NCBI RefSeq assembly: GCF_947500995.1
Contig: NZ_CANMUA010000010.1
Coordinates: forward strand, 95,867 to 159,866
Direction of reading: 5' to 3'
Length of the DNA: 64,000 nt
Source of the DNA: an uncultured Serinicoccus sp.
GTDB lineage: Bacteria; Actinomycetota; Actinomycetes; Actinomycetales; Dermatophilaceae
In this document: piece after piece, positions 1 to 7,807 of the stretch
How the letters are laid out: every line of letters begins with the position of its first letter
How positions within the stretch are numbered: the stretch's first letter is position 1
Program-made: the position numbers and the translations under genes
The notes under the pieces: generated by a model
What the model saw: the letters and a program-made list of their open reading frames with translations, nothing else
Database searches by the model: none
Told to the model about the DNA's origin: nothing

Positions 1-459
1 GCGCTCCGGGGAGAACGCGAGGTGGAAGTCCTGACCGGCCACCAGTCCGCCCGCCTCCAGCGCCGGGCGGACCACCTCGTCGGTGGTGCCCGGGTAGGTC
101 GTCGACTCCAGCACGACCAGCATCCCCGGACGCAGGTTGCGGGCCACCGCCGCGACCGCCGACTCCACCGCCCGCAGGTCCGGGCCGCCGTCCGGGGACA
201 GCGGCGTCGGCACGCAGATCACCGCGGTGGAGGCCTCGGCGATCCGCGCCTCGTCCGTCGTCGCCTCGAAGCCCCCCTCGCGCATCTGCGCGATGTCGGC
301 GTCGGCCAGGTCGTCCACGTGCGAACGCCCCGCGTTGAGGTCGTCCACCACGCCCTGGTGGATGTCGAAACCCAGGACCCTCATCCCGGCGCGGGTCGCC
401 TCCTGCGCCAGGGGGAGGCCCACATAGCCCAGGCCGATGATGACAGCGTCGACAGCCAC
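1..459 (-). CDS. UDP-N-acetyl-hexosamine (ManNAc/GlcNAc) dehydrogenase, N-terminal part
   Basis: The complement encodes the start of a UDP-sugar 6-dehydrogenase of the WecC/TviB type, running off the left edge. The N-terminus shows the Rossmann glycine motif (IIGLGYVGLPLA) about 7 residues in, then FDI, VPTPL and ESTTYPGTTDEVV segments typical of the family, which oxidises UDP-HexNAc to UDP-HexNAc uronic acid with NAD+. The GTG at 459 is preceded by AAGGAG ten bases upstream, one of the few clear Shine-Dalgarno starts in this locus. With the UDP-GlcNAc 2-epimerase at 2234-3337 it would supply UDP-ManNAcA. It is divergent from the glycosyltransferase gene at 550. The catalytic Cys lies outside the window, so the exact substrate is open. 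Confidence 0.88.
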   Translation of the reverse strand, partial: MAVDAVIIGLGYVGLPLAQEATRAGMRVLGFDIHQGVVDDLNAGRSHVDDLADADIAQMREGGFEATTDEARIAEASTAVICVPTPLSPDGGPDLRAVESAVAAVARNLRPGMLVVLESTTYPGTTDEVVRPALEAGGLVAGQDFHLAFSPER

Positions 460-536
460 GGTGGCCAGTCTCCTTCACGACAAGAGGGTGGGTCGGGGGC
501 GCCCGCCGGGCGCGTCCCGAGCATAACGCCCTGTGC

Positions 537-542
537 CATGAT
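537..542 (+). promoter_or_regulatory. -10-like CATGAT for a leaderless start at 550
   Basis: CATGAT is followed by exactly seven bases and then ATG at 550, with no Shine-Dalgarno sequence. The same CATGAT-N7-start arrangement recurs at 7795-7810. This is inference by pattern only. Confidence 0.35.
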
Positions 543-549
543 CGCCGGT

Positions 550-1614
550 ATGTCCTCGGTGCTCCTGCTGTCCAGCAACGGCGCGGGGATGGGGCACCTG
601 ACGCGGCTGCTGGCGTACGCGCGCCGGATGCCGCCGGAGGTCCGCCGGCACGTGGTGTCGCTGTCGCAGGCGGTGCCGGTCGTGCAGGCCGAGGGCCTCC
701 CCTGGGAGTACCTCGCCTCCCAGGGCGCCTCCGGGCTGCGGCCGGCGGCGTGGCGGCGCCTCTTCGCCGAGCAGGTCGGCGAGATCCTGCACCGGGTCGA
801 CCCCGACGTGCTCGTCTTCGACGGCACCCACCCCTACTCCGGGCTGGACGAGGCCCTCGCCGGCCACCCCCGGACCCGCGCCGTGTGGTCGCGGCGGGGG
901 ATGTGGCGCGCGGGCCGCAACAGCGACCAGCTGGAGAAGGCGGCCTGGTTCGACGCGGTGGTCGAGCCCGGCGACCTGTCGGCCGCCGCGGACCGCGGGG
1001 CGACGGCCACGGTGCCCGACGAGGCGGTCCGACGGGTCCCTCCGGTCACCCTCGTCGACGCCGGCCAGGCGCACGAGCGGGCTGCCTCGCGCGCGGCCCT
1101 CGGTCTGCCCGCGGAGGGCACCCTCGCGCTGGTCTCGCTGGGGGCCGGCAACATCAACGACACCGACGACGAGGTGGGGGCGGCCGCGGCGGCGCTGACG
1201 GCGCGGGGGGTCGGCGTCTGCGTCACCGCCCCCGCGATCGCCGAGCGCGCGTATGCCGGTGACGTCCACCTCGTGCGGCACTTCCCGCTGTCCGAGCACT
1301 ACCGGGCCTTCGACCTCGTCGTCGCGGCGGCCGGCTACAACTCCTTCCACGAGTCCCTGCGGCTCGGGGTGCCGACCCTGCTCGTCCCCAACACGCACAC
1401 CTCGCTGGACGACCAGGAGGCCCGGGCGCGCGAGGCCGCCCGGCAGGGCTGGGCCCTCGTCGCCCCCACCCTCACGGGTGGCGCGGCCGGGCCCCTCGTC
1501 GACGAGCTGCTGGCGCGCGGCGGGGAGCTCGCTACGGCTGCGCTGGACGCCGACCCGGGCAACGGGGCCCAGGCCGCCGCCGACCACATCCTGGCCGTGG
1601 CGGGAGCGGCATGA
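550..1614 (+). CDS. MurG/GT28-like glycosyltransferase
   Basis: A 354-residue protein resembling UDP-sugar glycosyltransferases with a GT28-type C-terminal half. The N-terminus has the nucleotide-sugar transferase glycine loop SSNGAGMGHLTRLL (about residues 7-20). The C-terminal half carries RHFPLSEHYRAFDLVVAAAGYNSFHE and GVPTLLVPNTHTSLDDQEARA, matching the donor-binding alpha/beta/alpha motif of MurG-like enzymes. It probably adds a sugar to a surface polysaccharide; donor and acceptor are unknown. ATG 538 is in frame, but ATG 550 fits the leaderless spacing. Its stop overlaps the next gene by ATGA (1611-1614), so the two are translationally coupled. Confidence 0.8.
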   Translation: MSSVLLLSSNGAGMGHLTRLLAYARRMPPEVRRHVVSLSQAVPVVQAEGLPWEYLASQGASGLRPAAWRRLFAEQVGEILHRVDPDVLVFDGTHPYSGLDEALAGHPRTRAVWSRRGMWRAGRNSDQLEKAAWFDAVVEPGDLSAAADRGATATVPDEAVRRVPPVTLVDAGQAHERAASRAALGLPAEGTLALVSLGAGNINDTDDEVGAAAAALTARGVGVCVTAPAIAERAYAGDVHLVRHFPLSEHYRAFDLVVAAAGYNSFHESLRLGVPTLLVPNTHTSLDDQEARAREAARQGWALVAPTLTGGAAGPLVDELLARGGELATAALDADPGNGAQAAADHILAVAGAA

Positions 1615-2237
1615 CCCCGACCCCCGCCCAGCGACGCCGCCAGCAGACGCTCGCCCGGTGGAGCCGCCGGCTGCCCGGCTACCGCCTGGCCCTGGAGGAG
1701 GTCCTCCCCCGCGTGCGCCGCAGCGCGACCCTGTCCGACCTGGCGTGGCGCGTCTTCGCCCCGCGCCACGGCGCCGGCCAGGTCGACGTGCCGATGCGGG
1801 CCGGGCGCGCCGTCGGCGGCGCCGACGTCTCCCGGCTGCCGGTGGTGGGGGTCCTGGCGACCGGGCTGGACGAGGCCGCCACGGAGCGGCTGATCGACGA
1901 GGTGTGCGGCCTGCAGCGCGAGCTGCTCTCCTTCCGGCCGCTCTTCGTGCTCGACCTCCCCGTGTTCGGCGCCGCCCGCCGGCACGACGTCCCGGTGGAG
2001 CTGGTGGTGCCGCGCGCGGTCTTCGCCCGCGGCGCGCACGGCGACCCGGACGGGTGGGAGGACCACGTGGCCCGGCGGGTGGCCGGCATCGTCGACCACT
2101 ACCAGCTGTGGCACCTCGCCCGCGCCGACGAGCGGGGGCTGGACCCGGCGGACGAGCGGCTCCTGCGCGTGCTGGGCGAGCGGCTGCCGGGCGAGCTGCA
2201 GGTGCACGCCGCGGACGAGGGGCAGGGGGCCGGGTGA
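1611..2237 (+). CDS. Hypothetical protein of the polysaccharide locus
   Basis: A soluble 208-residue protein I do not recognise. There is no signal peptide or membrane segment. A basic N-terminus (RRRQQTLARWSRRLPGYRL) is followed by an alpha/beta-looking middle with LPVVGVLATGLDEAATERLIDEV and LLSFRPLFVLDLPVF, then a segment in which VPVELVVPR leads to WEDHVARRVAGIVDHYQLWHL. The hydrophobic strands and position between two sugar genes suggest a role in polysaccharide assembly, perhaps an accessory to the neighbouring transferase, but no motif proves this. It overlaps both neighbours by four bases (ATGA upstream, GTGA downstream), strong evidence that it is translated as part of the operon. 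Confidence 0.75.
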   Translation: MTPTPAQRRRQQTLARWSRRLPGYRLALEEVLPRVRRSATLSDLAWRVFAPRHGAGQVDVPMRAGRAVGGADVSRLPVVGVLATGLDEAATERLIDEVCGLQRELLSFRPLFVLDLPVFGAARRHDVPVELVVPRAVFARGAHGDPDGWEDHVARRVAGIVDHYQLWHLARADERGLDPADERLLRVLGERLPGELQVHAADEGQGAG

Positions 2238-3337
2238 CCGGGCGCCCGCTCGTGCTGCACGTCACGGGCGCCCGTCCCAACTTCCCCAAGGCGGCGCCGG
2301 TCCTCCAGGCGCTCCGTGCCCACGACGTGGAGCAGCTGCTCGTGCACACCGGGCAGCACTACGACGACCGGATGAGCCAGGTCTTCTTCACCGAGCTCGG
2401 GCTGCCCCGGCCGGACGTCGACCTGGGCATCGGCTCCGGCACCCACGCGGGGCAGACGGCGGCGGCCATGGTCGGTCTCGAGGAGGTCATGACCACGCGG
2501 CGCCCGGCCCTGGTGGTCGTCTACGGCGACGTCAACTCCACCGTGGCGGCGGCGCTCGTGGCCGCCAAGCTGCACCTCCCGGTCGCGCACGTCGAGGCCG
2601 GGCTGCGCTCCTTCGACCGGACGATGCCCGAGGAGGTCAACCGGGTGGTCACCGACCGGCTCAGCGACCTGCTGCTGGTGACCTGCGCCGACGCGGCCGA
2701 CAACCTGCGCGCCGAGGGGGTCGACCCGGCCACCGTGCACCTGGTGGGCAACCCGATGATCGACACCCTCCTGCGGCACCGGGGCCGTCTGGACCAGGCC
2801 CGGGCACGCAGCGAGGTGGGGCTGGCCGAGGAGGGCGACTACGTCGTGGCCACCCTGCACCGCCCGGGCAACGTCGACGACCGGGAGCACGCCCGGCGGG
2901 CGGTGGCCACGCTGCACCAGGTGGCCGACCACTGCCCGGTGGTGCTGCCGATGCACCCGCGCAGCCGTCCGCGGCTGCTCGACGTCGGGCTGCTCGACCA
3001 CCCGGGGATCCGGCCGGCCGACCCGCTGGGCTACCTCGGTTTCCTCTCCCTCGTGCAGGGCGCCTCCGTCGTGGTGACCGACTCCGGGGGCGTCCAGGAG
3101 GAGACCACCGTCCTCGGGGTGCCCTGCCTCACCCTGCGGCCCAACACCGAGCGCCCGGTGACCATCACCCACGGCACCAACGCCCTGACCACCCACGCCG
3201 AGCTCCCCGCGGCGGTGGCGAGCCGCCTGGCCGCGGGGCGGCCCCCCGCGGGGAGCACTCCGGTGCCACCGCTCTGGGACGGCCACGCCGGTCCGCGGAT
3301 CGCCGCCGTGCTGGCCGGGTCGCTGGGGGCGACCTGA
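2234..3337 (+). CDS. wecB: UDP-N-acetylglucosamine 2-epimerase (non-hydrolysing)
   Basis: The 367-residue product matches the WecB/MnaA family, which interconverts UDP-GlcNAc and UDP-ManNAc in the cytoplasm. Visible family motifs are the N-terminal HVTGARPNFPKAAPV, VHTGQHYDDRMS, VYGDVNSTVAAALVA, VAHVEAGLRSFDRTMPEEVNR, the VATLHRPGNVDD segment containing the active-site region, and VVTDSGGVQEETTVLGVPCLTLRPNTERP near the C-terminus. Length is typical. GTG 2234 overlaps the preceding stop. With the divergent dehydrogenase it completes a UDP-GlcNAc to UDP-ManNAc to UDP-ManNAcA route, pointing to a teichuronic-acid-like or capsular polymer. Confidence 0.93.
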   Translation: MTGRPLVLHVTGARPNFPKAAPVLQALRAHDVEQLLVHTGQHYDDRMSQVFFTELGLPRPDVDLGIGSGTHAGQTAAAMVGLEEVMTTRRPALVVVYGDVNSTVAAALVAAKLHLPVAHVEAGLRSFDRTMPEEVNRVVTDRLSDLLLVTCADAADNLRAEGVDPATVHLVGNPMIDTLLRHRGRLDQARARSEVGLAEEGDYVVATLHRPGNVDDREHARRAVATLHQVADHCPVVLPMHPRSRPRLLDVGLLDHPGIRPADPLGYLGFLSLVQGASVVVTDSGGVQEETTVLGVPCLTLRPNTERPVTITHGTNALTTHAELPAAVASRLAAGRPPAGSTPVPPLWDGHAGPRIAAVLAGSLGAT

Positions 3338-6103
3338 GTGGAGGTGGACGAGGCGGCGGTGCTGCTGGGCGCGCACCCGCACGGCTACCTCCTGCTCGTG
3401 GGGGACGCGCAGGGCGGGGCGCCGGCCGACTGCCGGGGATGGCGGCAGCTCCCCGGCCTCCTGCCCGGCAGCACCCTGCACCTGCAGCCGCGCACCGTCG
3501 TCGGCCACGCCAGGGGGCCCTTGGACGACCGTGACGTGGTCCTCCTGGGGCACCCGGTGGACGTCGCCGCCGGGATCACCGACCCCACGGCCATCGCGAG
3601 CCGGCTCGCCACGACCTGGGCCCGGTCGGGGACGGACGCGATGGTCCGGGAGGCGGCCGACCTGGGGGGACGCTGGACCCTGCTGGCCGGCCGCCGGCCG
3701 CCGCCCGGCGCGGGCACCGGCGTGGCCGAGGCCCGTCCGCCCGCGGCCGCCCACCGCGAGGTGGAGCTCCTGGTCGTCCCCGACACCCACGCCAGCCAAC
3801 CGGTCCACGTGGGCCGCGTCGCCCGCCGCGCCGCCGTCGCGAGCGCGCCCGCTCTCGTCGCCGCTGCCCTCGGCCTCGACGAGGACGAGCGCGCGCTGGA
3901 TCTCCTCGACCTGCTGCGCGAGCGCAGGTCCGGCCGGGTCACCTACCTGCCGGGGCTGCGCACGGCATACCTCGGGGTGGAGGCGCTCGTCCCCAACTCG
4001 CTGCTGCGCCTGAGCCTCGACGCGGACGGCCTCGAGGTCGAGCAGCGACGATTCTGGCCCTTCCGTCCCCGGGTGGCGACCGAGGACGTGGACGCGGTGT
4101 ATGCCGCGTTCCGGGAGCGGATCACCGCCCACACGGCGCTCCTCGCGGGTCTGGGACGACCCACGGTCAGCCTCACCGGCGGCCTGGACAGCCGGGTGAC
4201 CGCCGCCGTGGCCGCGCCCGCCCTGCGGGGCGCCGGCGGGTTCGCCTTCACCTACCTCAACCCGCGGGACGCCGCCCGTGCCCCGGCCGCCGTCGAGGAC
4301 GTGACCGTGGCGCGGGAGGTGGCCCGGGCGCTCGGCCTGCCGCACCGCGTCCTGCGCTGGCGACAGCCTCCGGCCCACGGGACCTTCGACGTCCTGCACC
4401 GTCGCACGTACGCCCCCCTGCTGCCCTCGCGGGGCGCGGCGCACGCCATGTGGGCCGACCTGCCCACCGACCTCGTGCAGCTGCAGAGCAACGGCGGGGA
4501 GACCGGGACGACCTTCCTCCGGCACCGACCCGAGCACGTCCTCACGCCACGACGGCTCACCGAGCTCTACCTCGGCAGCGGCGCCGACGTCGGCGACGAC
4601 CTCGTCGAGGAGCTCTACGGCGGCTACCTCGACCGGGTGCCGATGGACGCGGACGCGCTGCTGGGCTTCGACGACTACGACGTCCTCTACTGGGAGCAGC
4701 GGATGGGGCGGTGGGGGTGGCACAAGTTCGTGGACGGGGACTTCGGGCACCGCATCCTGCTGCCCTTCAACGACCGCGTCCTGCTGGAGACCATGCTGTC
4801 GCTGCCCTACCCGCTGCGCCACGACCGTCTGCTCCTCGAGCGGCTCGTCGCCGAGGCCGGGGTGCGGCGTGTCCCGGGGGGCGCCCAGTCCACCGTCGCC
4901 CGCCCGAGCCGCACGCGAGACACCCGTGGCCCGGGCGCCTCGCGGCTCCGCAGGGGCGCGGGGCGGCTGCGCCGGGCGGTGCGACGTCGGGTCGGGGGCC
5001 CGCCGCGGCCCGGGACCCACGGGGGGTCGGTGGTCACCGCACGGACGGACCGGTCCACCGCCTCCCGCGACTCCGCGCCCCGCGCGGGCGCACGCTCCTT
5101 CGCCGTGCTGCCGCCCGGGTCGGCCGGGCGGCCCCCCGAGGGCCTGCGCCGGCACCCGTTGCCGGACGGCGGGCTGAGCCTGTGGGCCCACCCGGGCCTG
5201 CCCCGCGCCGTCACCGGCGACGCCTCGGCCTGGGTCCTCGTGCTGGGTGACCCCGTGGACGTCCCCGACGGGCTCGACAGCGCCGCGGAGGTGGCGCACC
5301 TGCTGCACCGGCTCCTCGCCGACGGGCCCGGCCTCACCGCCGCGACCGAACGGGCCGCGGCGCTGTGCGGGTCGTGGACCGTGGTCCTGGGCGGGCCGGA
5401 GGGTGGTCGGGCCCTCACCGACCCGCTGCCCAGCTGGGACCTGCGGCTCGGCGCGGAGGCCACGGCCCTGGTGGGCGACCCCGCGCTGCTCAGGGCGCTC
5501 GGGGCCGGTGAGGGCGTCGCGGTGGGTGGCGACCGGCTGGCGCGCACGACCACCCCGGGCCCGGGGGTGCGGTGGCAGCCGGACCGCCTGCCCGACCTCG
5601 GCGCTCTCGCCACCGCGTCGGGCACCGACGGGACGCACCGGCTGGCCGCGCACGCCCGGCTGCTCGACCGACGGGGCCGGCCGGTGCTGGGGCTGGGTGG
5701 TGAGGCCGGCCTCCTGCGCCTCCTGCCGCTGCTGACCGGTCCCCGCGAGGGGTCCGGTGCTGCGGGGTCCTGTGCTGCGGGGTCCCCGGTCGAGGCGGTG
5801 ACGTGGTGGCACCCGGCCAGCACCGACAGCACCCGGGCCATGATCAGCGGTGGGGACCTGGCCTTCCGGGCGGGGATCGACCAGCGGCTGGTCCTGGTCG
5901 ACGACGCGGACCCGGCCGAGGTGGCCCGTGTCCTGGACCGGGCGCTCGCGGCCGAGGAGGTCCTCTGGCTCGGCCACCGACCGGGCGAGGCCGCGGGCCG
6001 GCGGGTGCGCTCCCTGCTCGCGGCGCCGGGGTCGACCCGCCGGGTGGCCCTGCCCTGGAGCGACCGGCTCCTGCCCCTGCTGCCGGGCGCCGCACTAGAG
6101 TGA
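3338..6103 (+). CDS. Tandem asparagine-synthetase-like protein, second unit degenerate
   Basis: A 921-residue protein with two homologous units. Unit 1 (about residues 1-520) has an Ntn-like N-terminal part without the N-terminal nucleophile Cys, then an asparagine-synthetase-type ATP-pyrophosphatase domain with the PP-loop SLTGGLDSR near residue 280. It ends in the YWEQRMGRWGWHKF and LLPFNDRVLLETMLSLP segments seen in AsnB-like proteins. A basic Arg/Pro/Gly linker (about 520-590) leads to unit 2, which repeats the same order: GDPVDV matches GHPVDV, CGSWTVVL matches GGRWTLLA, and GRPVLGLGGEAG matches GRPTVSLTGGLDS. Unit 2 has lost the Ser/Asp of the PP-loop and is C-terminally shortened. GTG 3338 follows the wecB stop directly. 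Relatives in O-antigen loci amidate uronic acids; an amidation role here is inference. There is no internal stop, so two separate genes are unlikely though not excluded. Confidence 0.75.
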   Translation: MEVDEAAVLLGAHPHGYLLLVGDAQGGAPADCRGWRQLPGLLPGSTLHLQPRTVVGHARGPLDDRDVVLLGHPVDVAAGITDPTAIASRLATTWARSGTDAMVREAADLGGRWTLLAGRRPPPGAGTGVAEARPPAAAHREVELLVVPDTHASQPVHVGRVARRAAVASAPALVAAALGLDEDERALDLLDLLRERRSGRVTYLPGLRTAYLGVEALVPNSLLRLSLDADGLEVEQRRFWPFRPRVATEDVDAVYAAFRERITAHTALLAGLGRPTVSLTGGLDSRVTAAVAAPALRGAGGFAFTYLNPRDAARAPAAVEDVTVAREVARALGLPHRVLRWRQPPAHGTFDVLHRRTYAPLLPSRGAAHAMWADLPTDLVQLQSNGGETGTTFLRHRPEHVLTPRRLTELYLGSGADVGDDLVEELYGGYLDRVPMDADALLGFDDYDVLYWEQRMGRWGWHKFVDGDFGHRILLPFNDRVLLETMLSLPYPLRHDRLLLERLVAEAGVRRVPGGAQSTVARPSRTRDTRGPGASRLRRGAGRLRRAVRRRVGGPPRPGTHGGSVVTARTDRSTASRDSAPRAGARSFAVLPPGSAGRPPEGLRRHPLPDGGLSLWAHPGLPRAVTGDASAWVLVLGDPVDVPDGLDSAAEVAHLLHRLLADGPGLTAATERAAALCGSWTVVLGGPEGGRALTDPLPSWDLRLGAEATALVGDPALLRALGAGEGVAVGGDRLARTTTPGPGVRWQPDRLPDLGALATASGTDGTHRLAAHARLLDRRGRPVLGLGGEAGLLRLLPLLTGPREGSGAAGSCAAGSPVEAVTWWHPASTDSTRAMISGGDLAFRAGIDQRLVLVDDADPAEVARVLDRALAAEEVLWLGHRPGEAAGRRVRSLLAAPGSTRRVALPWSDRLLPLLPGAALE
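6096..6101 (+). promoter_or_regulatory. -10-like TAGAGT for a leaderless start at 6110
   Basis: TAGAGT overlaps the last codons and stop of the preceding gene and sits eight bases before ATG 6110. The start lacks a good Shine-Dalgarno sequence, so an internal leaderless promoter is plausible. No -35 element is obvious. Confidence 0.4.
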
Positions 6104-6109
6104 GCGGCG

Positions 6110-7360
6110 ATGGCTGACACGACCGCCGCGCCCGGCCCCGGCGAGGACCTCGACGGCGGCGGGTCCGCACCCGGTCCCGTCGACCCGGCACCGGCGGCGC
6201 GCGACCTCGTCGTCTCCTACTGCTTCCCGCCGTTCGTCGACACCTCCGCGATCGTCGCCGCCAAGCGGGTGCGCGAGATGGGCCGGCCGGTCGACGTGCT
6301 GCAGAACCGCATGTCGGCCGAGCGCCGGACCGACCGCGGCCTGGCCCGCATCGCCGACCACCTCGTGGTGCGCCGCCAGCAGCTGCCCAGCCCCACCCTG
6401 TTCTCCTCGTGGCGCGGGATCACCGGCTTCACCCGACGCGGCGTGCAGCGGGCGCTGGAGTGGGACCGTGAGGGGGAGGGCTACCTCCGGATGTACAGCC
6501 GCGCGCACTTCACGGCCAGCCACGTGCTCGCGGCCCGGCTCGCCGTGCTGCGCCCCGGCGTGGAGTGGACGGCGGAGTTCTCCGACCCCCTCTCCCGGGA
6601 CGTCACCGGCGCGGTCCGGCACGCCCCGGTCCGGGAGGACGCCCTGCTGGACACCCTGCGCGAGGGTATGCGGTCTGCGGGCTTCACCCCGCCGGCCAGC
6701 GGGAACTCCTTCGAGTGGGCCGAGCAGCTCGCCTTCGCCCTCGCCGGCACCCTGGTCTTCACCAACGAGCACCAGCGCGAGCTCATGCTCGAGCGGGTCG
6801 AGGACGCCGAGCTGGTCGACCGGGTCCGGGAGCGCAGCCGGGTCTCCCCCCACCCGACCCTCCCCGAGGAGTTCTACGCGATGGCCGACCCGGAGTACCC
6901 GCTCCCCGGTGACCGGCGGCACATCGGCTACTTCGGCAACTTCTACGCGACCCGGGGCATGGGGAGCGTCCTCGCCGCCCTGGAGGCCCTGCCGCAGCGG
7001 CTGCGCGACGAGGTCTGCCTGCACGTGTTCGCCGGGCGGCCCGACGAGGTCGAGCAGGAGGTCCACCGGCGGGGCCTGGAGGACTGCGTGCGCACCGGGC
7101 CCTTCCTCGGCTACCTCGAGTTCCTGGCGATGTGCCGGCGGATGGACGTCCTGCTGGTGAGCGACGCCCTCACCCAGGGCCTGCTCGCCACGAACCCGTT
7201 CCTGCCGAGCAAGTGGAGCGACTACCGCGGCAGCGGCACCCCGGTGTGGGGGATGGTCGAGCCCGGGTCGGTCCTGGACGCCCAGCCGCTGGACCACCGC
7301 TCACCGGTGGACCACACGTCGGCCGCCGTGCAGGTGCTCGCCGACATCGCCCGCTCCTAG
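6110..7360 (+). CDS. GT4-like glycosyltransferase
   Basis: A 416-residue soluble protein with features of GT-B glycosyltransferases. After a disordered Pro/Gly-rich first 30 residues comes DLVVSYCFPPFVDTSAIVAAKRVRE, the usual start of the acceptor domain. The second half has RRHIGYFGNFYATRGMGSVLAALEALP (a GYFG entry to the donor domain) and an LPSKWSDYRGSGTPVWGMVEPGS segment resembling the K...Y...G.P donor loop. Substrates cannot be told from sequence. It lies six bases after the preceding gene in the polysaccharide operon and is its last member. Confidence 0.72.
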   Translation: MADTTAAPGPGEDLDGGGSAPGPVDPAPAARDLVVSYCFPPFVDTSAIVAAKRVREMGRPVDVLQNRMSAERRTDRGLARIADHLVVRRQQLPSPTLFSSWRGITGFTRRGVQRALEWDREGEGYLRMYSRAHFTASHVLAARLAVLRPGVEWTAEFSDPLSRDVTGAVRHAPVREDALLDTLREGMRSAGFTPPASGNSFEWAEQLAFALAGTLVFTNEHQRELMLERVEDAELVDRVRERSRVSPHPTLPEEFYAMADPEYPLPGDRRHIGYFGNFYATRGMGSVLAALEALPQRLRDEVCLHVFAGRPDEVEQEVHRRGLEDCVRTGPFLGYLEFLAMCRRMDVLLVSDALTQGLLATNPFLPSKWSDYRGSGTPVWGMVEPGSVLDAQPLDHRSPVDHTSAAVQVLADIARS

Positions 7361-7410
7361 GACTGCGACGGCACCCGGCCCGGTCCGCCCGACAGGCCCT
7401 GCCGGGGGTG

Positions 7411-7493
7411 TCTCTGAGGTGAGCCGGGGAGCATCTGAGGTAGCCGGCGGGTGCAGGTCAGGGAGATCGCCCGATGTCCCGGCCTACCTCAGA
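7411..7493. repeat. Three copies of TCTGAGGT(N1-2)GCCGG, two direct and one inverted
   Basis: TCTGAGGTGAGCCGG occurs at 7413-7427, TCTGAGGTAGCCGG at 7434-7447, and the inverse of TCTGAGGTAGGCCGG at 7479-7493. The second and third copies form an inverted repeat with a loop of about 31 bases. The unit spacing (21 bp between the direct copies, two helical turns) resembles an operator array ahead of the small ORF and regulator gene, but a transcript-end hairpin of the polysaccharide operon is also possible. Confidence 0.5.
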
Positions 7494-7550
7494 GGCCGAC
7501 TCTGGACGTGTCGGACCCACCCGGGTCCTGCTGTCGAGAGAGGACGTCGC

Positions 7551-7736
7551 ATGTTCACCACCACCTTCCTGCAGACCGAGGGTGCCTACCGCCGCGAGCA
7601 GCTGCGCCGCGCCTGGGGCGGGCCCGTCCTGCCCCGCCTGCGCCGGCACCGCCGGGCGGCGGCGACGCGGCCGCGGCCCTCGGCCCTCGGTGCCGCACCG
7701 GCCCCGTGCACCGAGGCCGTGGTCGGCGCCCGGTGA
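7551..7736 (+). CDS. Small basic protein (61 aa), hypothetical
   Basis: ATG 7551 follows GAGAGAGG with normal spacing and opens a 61-codon frame. The protein begins [22 protein letters not shown] and becomes Arg/Ala/Pro rich, with no membrane segment. A similar MFTTT-type opening occurs in short actinobacterial proteins of unknown function, but that is only an impression. It lies between the operator-like repeats at 7411-7493 and the LuxR regulator on the same strand. A longer in-frame GTG start at 7419 would run through the repeats and lacks an RBS. Coding status is uncertain. Confidence 0.42.
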   Translation: MFTTTFLQTEGAYRREQLRRAWGGPVLPRLRRHRRAAATRPRPSALGAAPAPCTEAVVGAR

Positions 7737-7794
7737 CGGGGCGACCCCCGTCCCCGTCCGCCGGCACCGGGCTGGACCTGTCCGTGCCGCGCGC

Positions 7795-7800
7795 CATGAT
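7795..7800 (+). promoter_or_regulatory. -10-like CATGAT for a leaderless start at 7808
   Basis: CATGAT followed by seven bases and GTG 7808 copies the arrangement before the gene at 550. It is the reason for preferring GTG 7808 over the in-frame ATGs at 7796 and 7799, which lie inside the hexamer. Confidence 0.38.
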
Positions 7801-7807
7801 GGGGGAC

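Noticed and set aside
2099..5977. 1292-codon reverse-strand ORF across wecB and the AsnB-like gene
   Set aside because: Antisense shadow; no motifs, no start with RBS, and opposite to a coupled operon.
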